From: Kibdelosporangium sp040675465
Lineage (GTDB): Bacteria; Actinomycetota; Actinomycetes; Mycobacteriales; Pseudonocardiaceae
Direction: 5' to 3'
Length of the DNA stretch: 64,000 bases
Assembly: GCF_040675465.1 (NCBI RefSeq)
Contig: NZ_JBFAPA010000006.1
Span: 1 to 64,000, forward strand
A program made the translations under genes and the position numbers. Of the stretch, positions 60,052-64,000 are shown one piece after another. The notes under the pieces were generated by a model. It was not told the DNA's origin, did not search any database, and saw only the letters and a program-made list of their open reading frames with translations. Numbering within the stretch: position 1 is the stretch's first letter; each line of letters starts with the position of its first letter.

Positions 60052-61044
60052 ATGAAGTACCGCATGATTGGCGGCGATCCGAGGACTCGCCGGGAAGTCA
60101 GTGTGCTGAGCCTGGGCGCGATGTTGTTCGGCACCGCCACGGACGAGGCGACGTCGTACGCCATCCTCGACCGCTTCGTCGAGGCCGGCGGCACCTTTGT
60201 CGACACCGCCAACAACTACGCCTACTGGGTCAATGGCACTCAGGGAGGTGAAAGTGAAGCGCTGCTGGGCCGCTGGCGACGCAGCCGCGGTGTCACGGAC
60301 GAGGTCGTCATCGCCACAAAGCTCGGCGGGCGGCCCAACGCTCCGGCGACCGGGCTCAGTCACGACCTTGAGGGCTTGTCCGCCCAGGTGATCCGGGAGT
60401 CCTCGGAGCGCAGCAGGGAACGGCTCGGCGTGGACAAGCTGGACCTGCTGTACGCACACGCGTACCTCGAAGGCTCCAAGGTGCCGCTGGCGGAGACTGT
60501 CGAAGCTTTCGGGGGTTTGGTCGAGGACGGCACCGTGGGTCTCCTCGGTGCGAGCAACCACTGGGTATGGCGACTCGAGCGGGCCAGGAACCTCGCGGCC
60601 GCAGCCGGGCTCCCGGGCTATGAGGTCCTGCAGTATCACCATTCCTACCTGCGACCCCGCACCGATCTGCCGACCCTGCGGTCCGAGGACGGCAACCTCG
60701 GCGTGGTCGGCGGGAACCTGCTCAGCTACCTGCGGGCCGAGCCTGAGCTCACGCTGGTCGCCTACTCCCCCTTGCTGGGCGGCGGCTACGTACGTGACGA
60801 CAAGCCGTTCGATGCCGCGTTCGACCACCCAGGCACGCCTCGGCGTCTCGCGGCACTGCGGGAGGTGGCCAAGGAGACGGGAGCATCCCTCAACCAGGTG
60901 GTGCTCGCCTGGCTGATGGGCGGTGACATTCCGATGATCCCCCTGGTCGGCGCCTCGTCCGTCGAGCAGTTGGAGGAGAGCCTGGCCGCGGTGGACCTGG
61001 AGCTGACGGCGCAGCAGCGGACGACACTCGACGCCGCGTACTGA
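60052..61044 (+). CDS. aldo/keto reductase
   Basis: A 330-residue TIM-barrel oxidoreductase. Catalytic Asp and Tyr lie in FVDTANNYAYW, Lys in VVIATKLGG and the fourth residue His in YAHAYLEG. C-terminal NADPH-site segment: IPMIPLVGASSVEQLEESLA. The ATG at 60052 is preceded by GAGGGGA. It is followed by a decayed luciferase-like gene 39 bases later and stands otherwise alone. Confidence 0.87.
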   Translation: MKYRMIGGDPRTRREVSVLSLGAMLFGTATDEATSYAILDRFVEAGGTFVDTANNYAYWVNGTQGGESEALLGRWRRSRGVTDEVVIATKLGGRPNAPATGLSHDLEGLSAQVIRESSERSRERLGVDKLDLLYAHAYLEGSKVPLAETVEAFGGLVEDGTVGLLGASNHWVWRLERARNLAAAAGLPGYEVLQYHHSYLRPRTDLPTLRSEDGNLGVVGGNLLSYLRAEPELTLVAYSPLLGGGYVRDDKPFDAAFDHPGTPRRLAALREVAKETGASLNQVVLAWLMGGDIPMIPLVGASSVEQLEESLAAVDLELTAQQRTTLDAAY

Positions 61045-61083
61045 CACTCCAGCACCACCCATACGCCGTAGGGAAGGTCACGC

Positions 61084-61737
61084 GTGCGATTCGGACTCAA
61101 GATCAACCCGCGCGGCTGGGGCGATGCCACCCAGTGGGCCGCCATCGCCGAGGAGGCGGGCTTCGACAGTCTGTGGACCGGCGACAACCTGCGCCATCCC
61201 CGCGACCCGGCGGTGCCGGCACACCGGTTTGGAACGCGCGAGAACGCACGGATCGGCTCAGCGAGTTCGTCGGCATCGTCGACCGGCTGCTGCGGGGAGA
61301 CGTCAGCGATCACAGCGGCGCCCACTACGCGTACCACGATGCCGCCATGGCTCCGGCGCCGGTGCGGGAGCGCGTCCCGCTCATCGTCGCCGCCAACGCC
61401 GCCCGATCGCTCGCGGTGGTGGCCGACCACGCCGACGGCTGGGTCACGTTCACCGGCACAGCATCGGAAGACGACTTCCACCAGGCGTCGATCGAACGCT
61501 CCCGCAGGCTCGGCCAGCTCTGCCTGAAGCGGGATCGCGATCCACGGACACCGCGCAGGATCCTGCTCGCGTACGGGGCGATGAACCCATGGGCCAGCAC
61601 CGACTGACTCCCTGGCCAGGATCGCAGACCGCTACCGGGCGATCGGCTTCGACGAGATCGTCTGCTTCGCCCCCACCCCGAACGAGCGTCCCGTGTTCGA
61701 CAAAGTCGCTGGGCGGTTGAGCGACTTGCGGCAGACG
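61084..61737 (+). pseudogene. decayed luciferase-like F420-type oxidoreductase
   Basis: A GTG preceded by GGAAGG begins RFGLKINPRGWGDATQWAAI through GFDSLWTGDNLRHPRDPA, a normal luciferase-like N-terminus. About 70-80 residues are then missing; the next frame continues WNARERTDRLSEFVGIVDRL to NPWASTD-stop at 61605-61607, and a third frame holds the C-terminus (SLARIADRYRAIGFDEIVCF). A deletion and two frameshifts inactivate the gene. Confidence 0.72.
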
Positions 61738-61814
61738 TGCGAGCGGTCTGCGGGCCGGACGGGGTGCCAGCGTGCACACCCCGAGATCGGCGACATCATT
61801 CCGAGGTCATCCGA

Positions 61815-62579
61815 TCACGTGTCGCCACGTTCACAACCTCCCTGGGCAGTACAGCCAGCCGGGGGGAGGAGCCCGAGGGTTTGGGCGCGCAGGACGGTGA
61901 GGAGCCGGTCGTGGGTGCGGAGTTTGCGGTAGAGGTTTTCGAGGTGTTTGTGGGTGGTGCGGGTGGTGGTGCCGAGGCGGTGGGCGATGGCGGGTGCGGT
62001 GAGGCCTTCGGCGAGGAGGGTAAGGACGGTGAGTTCTCGGGGTGTGAGGCGGTGTTCGGCGGCGAGGGCGACTGGGTGTCCTTCGGTGGCCGGGCGCGCG
62101 GTGTGCGGCCGGGTGAGGGTGGTGTGCCAGGCCTGCAGGTGTTGGAAGTGGTTGTCGAGGCTGGTCAGGATGGGCCGGAGGCGGTCGAGACAGGCTCGTT
62201 CATGGTCAGTGAAGGCCGCGTCTGCCCGGCCGAGGACGATGAGACGTCGGGCGCCTGCGGGGGCGGGCAGTAGCAGGCCGAGTTTGGTGTCGGTCACCGG
62301 GACGCGGCGGCGGACGGCCTGCTCCACCATGGCGGGCAGTGCACGTCGGCCGAGTTCGACGGGTTCCCAGGCGGGAACACGGGTGGTGCCGGAGGCGTCG
62401 ATGCCGACGACGAAGCCCCAGGGCGCGTGCAGGGATCTGGTCAGCTCGGCCAGGACCACTGGCCAGGGCAATCGCGGCTGCCAGGTATCCGGATCGTGGT
62501 CACCGGTCATGGCGGTATCCAGGAGCGTGGCCACCAGCGTGAGGACGCGTTCGTAGTCCCGCCCGGTCAGCTCGACCAC
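61815..62579 (-). CDS. LuxR family regulator
   Basis: A 254-residue regulator. The C-terminus is a LuxR helix-turn-helix: HRLTPRELTVLTLLAEGLTA, IAHRLGTTTRTTHKHLENLY. The N-terminal 170 residues form a probable sensor domain (GFVVGIDASGTTRVPAWEPV, LLLPAPAGARRLIVLGRADA) that I cannot name. It starts with GTG at 62579. A perfect 12-bp palindrome lies 22 bases upstream and may be its own operator. Confidence 0.83.
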   Translation of the reverse strand: MVELTGRDYERVLTLVATLLDTAMTGDHDPDTWQPRLPWPVVLAELTRSLHAPWGFVVGIDASGTTRVPAWEPVELGRRALPAMVEQAVRRRVPVTDTKLGLLLPAPAGARRLIVLGRADAAFTDHERACLDRLRPILTSLDNHFQHLQAWHTTLTRPHTARPATEGHPVALAAEHRLTPRELTVLTLLAEGLTAPAIAHRLGTTTRTTHKHLENLYRKLRTHDRLLTVLRAQTLGLLPPAGCTAQGGCERGDT

Positions 62580-62883
62580 CGGCCTGCCCCCTTGTCCATT
62601 CGTACCGGTACGTATGTCGCTCCCGGGTGCCGCGGTGTCACAGTGGAGACCGTAAAACCAGGAACGATCAGTGTCCGTCGACAGGGTTGCATATCCTTAT
62701 TCGCACCACGCCGGTGTCCGGCTAATAGCCGGCATGACAATGTGACCGCGGAATGCTGACATTCTCGGATCCCGATTCGAAGATCACACACTCACAGTCG
62801 GGAAAGATCGAGGCCAGGACTGCGCCATCCATGGACGGCGCCACCGTCCACGACCTCGCAGGGATCTCCAGAAAGGGCCTATT
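62580..62883. other. 304-base intergenic region with palindrome and hairpin
   Basis: No gene is recognised. It holds the CGTACCGGTACG palindrome (62601-62612), a hairpin CCGGCT-AAT-AGCCGG (62718-62732) and AT-richer stretches (around 62680-62700) where promoters of the divergent LuxR and secreted-protein genes may lie. Confidence 0.5.
62601..62612. promoter_or_regulatory. perfect 12-bp palindrome upstream of luxR-type gene
   Basis: CGTACCGGTACG is identical to its reverse complement and lies 22 bases before the LuxR-type start codon, a normal operator position. Binding is inferred. Confidence 0.45.
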
Positions 62884-63258
62884 GTGCGCAAGATCGTCAA
62901 GTGTTCACTGGTACCGTTGTCGATAATGGTGCTGCTGAATCTCACCCCGGCGGCGCACGCCGCCTCCGTGCTCGACAATGTCTGCGACCCAGGCGAGATC
63001 TGCCTGTGGGCGAATCCGAACTTCACTGGCCGGATGCTGACATTCTTCCCAGGCGACAAAGCCAACCTGACCGACTGGAATTACAACGATCAAATGTCGT
63101 CATGGCGCAACAGGACCAACATCAATGGTACGTGGTGGGAACAGGTGCACGGCACATGGTTCAATCCCTGTCACAACCTCTACGCCAACTCGTCGGCATC
63201 GTCGGTGTCACCGGACAACTCCGCGTCAGCGATCGAGATCGCCGGCGGGACGTGCTGA
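62884..63258 (+). CDS. secreted peptidase-inhibitor I36-like protein
   Basis: A 124-residue secreted protein. An N-terminal signal peptide (KCSLVPLSIMVLLNLTPAAH, cleavage after AHA) precedes a beta/gamma-crystallin-like domain with four Cys and motifs EICLWANPNFTGRM and LTDWNYNDQMSSWRN typical of I36-type peptidase inhibitors of streptomycetes. The start is a GTG behind AAAGGG. It is followed, after a gap, by a secreted serine-protease-like gene; an inhibitor-protease pair is an attractive but unproven idea. Confidence 0.8.
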   Translation: MRKIVKCSLVPLSIMVLLNLTPAAHAASVLDNVCDPGEICLWANPNFTGRMLTFFPGDKANLTDWNYNDQMSSWRNRTNINGTWWEQVHGTWFNPCHNLYANSSASSVSPDNSASAIEIAGGTC

Positions 63259-63691
63259 ACCATCGCAACCGCTCGATACATGGGTGTATAGGGCCACGCT
63301 AGTCGCCCGACGTTTTCACAGGTCGGTTCTCGTGAGTAGCGCGACAATTTGGAAACGAGAGAAATGGTCACGAGAGCCGACCTTCCGGCCTCGCCGGGCG
63401 TCGGCACGCGACCGGCCGTTGGCTGAGCATCGAGGTCGCGCTCAACACGGTGTTCGAGACATCACGACCTCCACCGGCACACCCACCGCTGCGACCGATC
63501 CACCATGGTGAGCAGAGGAACCCTCTTGCGGACCCGTCCGGGTTCCCTGGTACGCACCCACATCGAACACGACCGGCCCGCCACACCTCGTTGAGATCGC
63601 CTCATCGATCCGCGGAATTGAACCGGGGGTTCCGTAACACCCGTATAGCCCGTGTAGGCAGGCCTATGTCCGGGCAGCGGGAGGTAGTCGA
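63259..63691. other. 433-base intergenic region
   Basis: No convincing gene on either strand; short frames lack start signals and family resemblance. Upstream elements of the serine-protease-like gene are expected near its right end. Confidence 0.45.
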
Positions 63692-64000
63692 GTGCGCGCC
63701 GTCCACAGGAAAGTGACCAAGAAGAAAGCGCTGGTAGCGGCGGCGGGCGTGGCTGTCGTGACCGCTGCGGCCATCGCCATTCCGCAGGCGAACGCGTCCA
63801 GCGCCCCGCGGACATCCACGGCCATTCCAGGCACCGTGTGGGTGACAGATCCCGACACCGGGCAGATGGTCGTCACGGCCGACCGCACGGTGAAAGGCGA
63901 CCGCTGGGACACGCTGATGACCACGGCCAAGACCATGAACGCGCGGGTCGAGCGGTCGGCCGAGGAGTTCCACCTGTTCGCCGCGGGCGGCGACGCCATC
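63692..64000 (+). CDS. secreted serine-protease-like protein, N-terminal part (runs off the window)
   Basis: An open frame of 103 codons continues past the window end. A GTG behind GGGAGG starts VRAVHRKVTKKKALVAAAGV, a basic n-region, followed by the hydrophobic core of a signal peptide ending near AIAIPQANA. The mature part begins TAIPGTVWVTDPDTGQMVVT, ADRTVKGDRWDTL and AKTMNARVERSAEEFHLFAA, which resembles the propeptide/start of streptogrisin-like S1 serine proteases. The catalytic domain would lie beyond the window, so the class is provisional. Confidence 0.65.
   Translation, partial: MRAVHRKVTKKKALVAAAGVAVVTAAAIAIPQANASSAPRTSTAIPGTVWVTDPDTGQMVVTADRTVKGDRWDTLMTTAKTMNARVERSAEEFHLFAAGGDAI

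Overview
The window comes from a GC-rich actinomycete chromosome. Start codons are often GTG (one is TTG). Neighbouring genes are often stitched together by ATGA or GTGA overlaps. Regulators are abundant (TetR, MarR, AraC, LuxR, IclR, ArsR, GntR), and F420-type luciferase-like oxidoreductases, DUF3040 and a Drr-type exporter are present. This content fits the Pseudonocardiaceae (Amycolatopsis, Kibdelosporangium or Saccharothrix-like), but the genus is inference. The region looks like an accessory part of the chromosome: real operons alternate with at least ten decayed gene fragments.

Layout. 0.1-4.3 kb: hemerythrin protein; a Baeyer-Villiger-type monooxygenase divergent from a TetR gene with an operator between them; a strip of gene remnants; a Nudix hydrolase. 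4.4-11.2 kb: a three-gene operon of an AAA+ ATPase of the type found with contractile-injection loci, a TPR-like protein, and a 1,396-residue Pro/Gly-rich protein with glycine-rich hydrophobic segments and a coiled-coil tail. 11.2-13.3 kb: a tRNA-like relic and a YtrA-type GntR/ABC operon. 13.4-18.6 kb: a collapsed TetR/efflux-pump pair, a paoABC-like molybdenum aldehyde oxidoreductase and an AraC regulator. 19-21.8 kb: a membrane NACHT-type ATPase with TPRs. 22-24.8 kb: a fusion of an F420-type oxidoreductase with a berberine-bridge-type flavoprotein, plus a MarR gene. 24.8-35 kb: O-antigen ligase-like protein, decayed AraC and flavoprotein genes, MarR/epimerase pair with a long operator, an immunity-like protein, a truncated aldehyde dehydrogenase, IclR, hydrolase-OsmC fusion, CmtR-like sensor with a cation transporter, and a deaminase.

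35.2-56.1 kb holds the most interesting block, two convergent operons of six genes each. The plus-strand operon (36.3-43.5 kb) encodes a Drr-type ABC exporter, a KAS III-like enzyme, a CocE-like protein, a PapA5-like acyltransferase and a glycosyltransferase. The minus-strand operon (51.7-43.4 kb) encodes a second CocE-like hydrolase, a family-5 solute-binding lipoprotein, a GH1 beta-glucosidase and a complete oligopeptide/oligosaccharide-type ABC importer with a fused permease-ATPase. AraC, TetR and GAF-LuxR regulators, an acyl-CoA synthetase-like ligase and a Tat-secreted esterase flank them. Read together, they suggest a cell that acylates, glycosylates and exports a small molecule, and can take up and deglycosylate a related glycoside. 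No PKS or NRPS module is present.

56-64 kb: a GAF-SpoIIE phosphatase, a Cys-rich small protein, decayed VOC and JAMM genes, a shortened LysR, an intact VOC protein, an aldo/keto reductase, a decayed luciferase-like gene, a LuxR regulator, a secreted I36-type inhibitor-like protein, and the start of a secreted serine-protease-like protein that runs off the window. All functions come from reading motifs and gene order by eye; no database search was possible.
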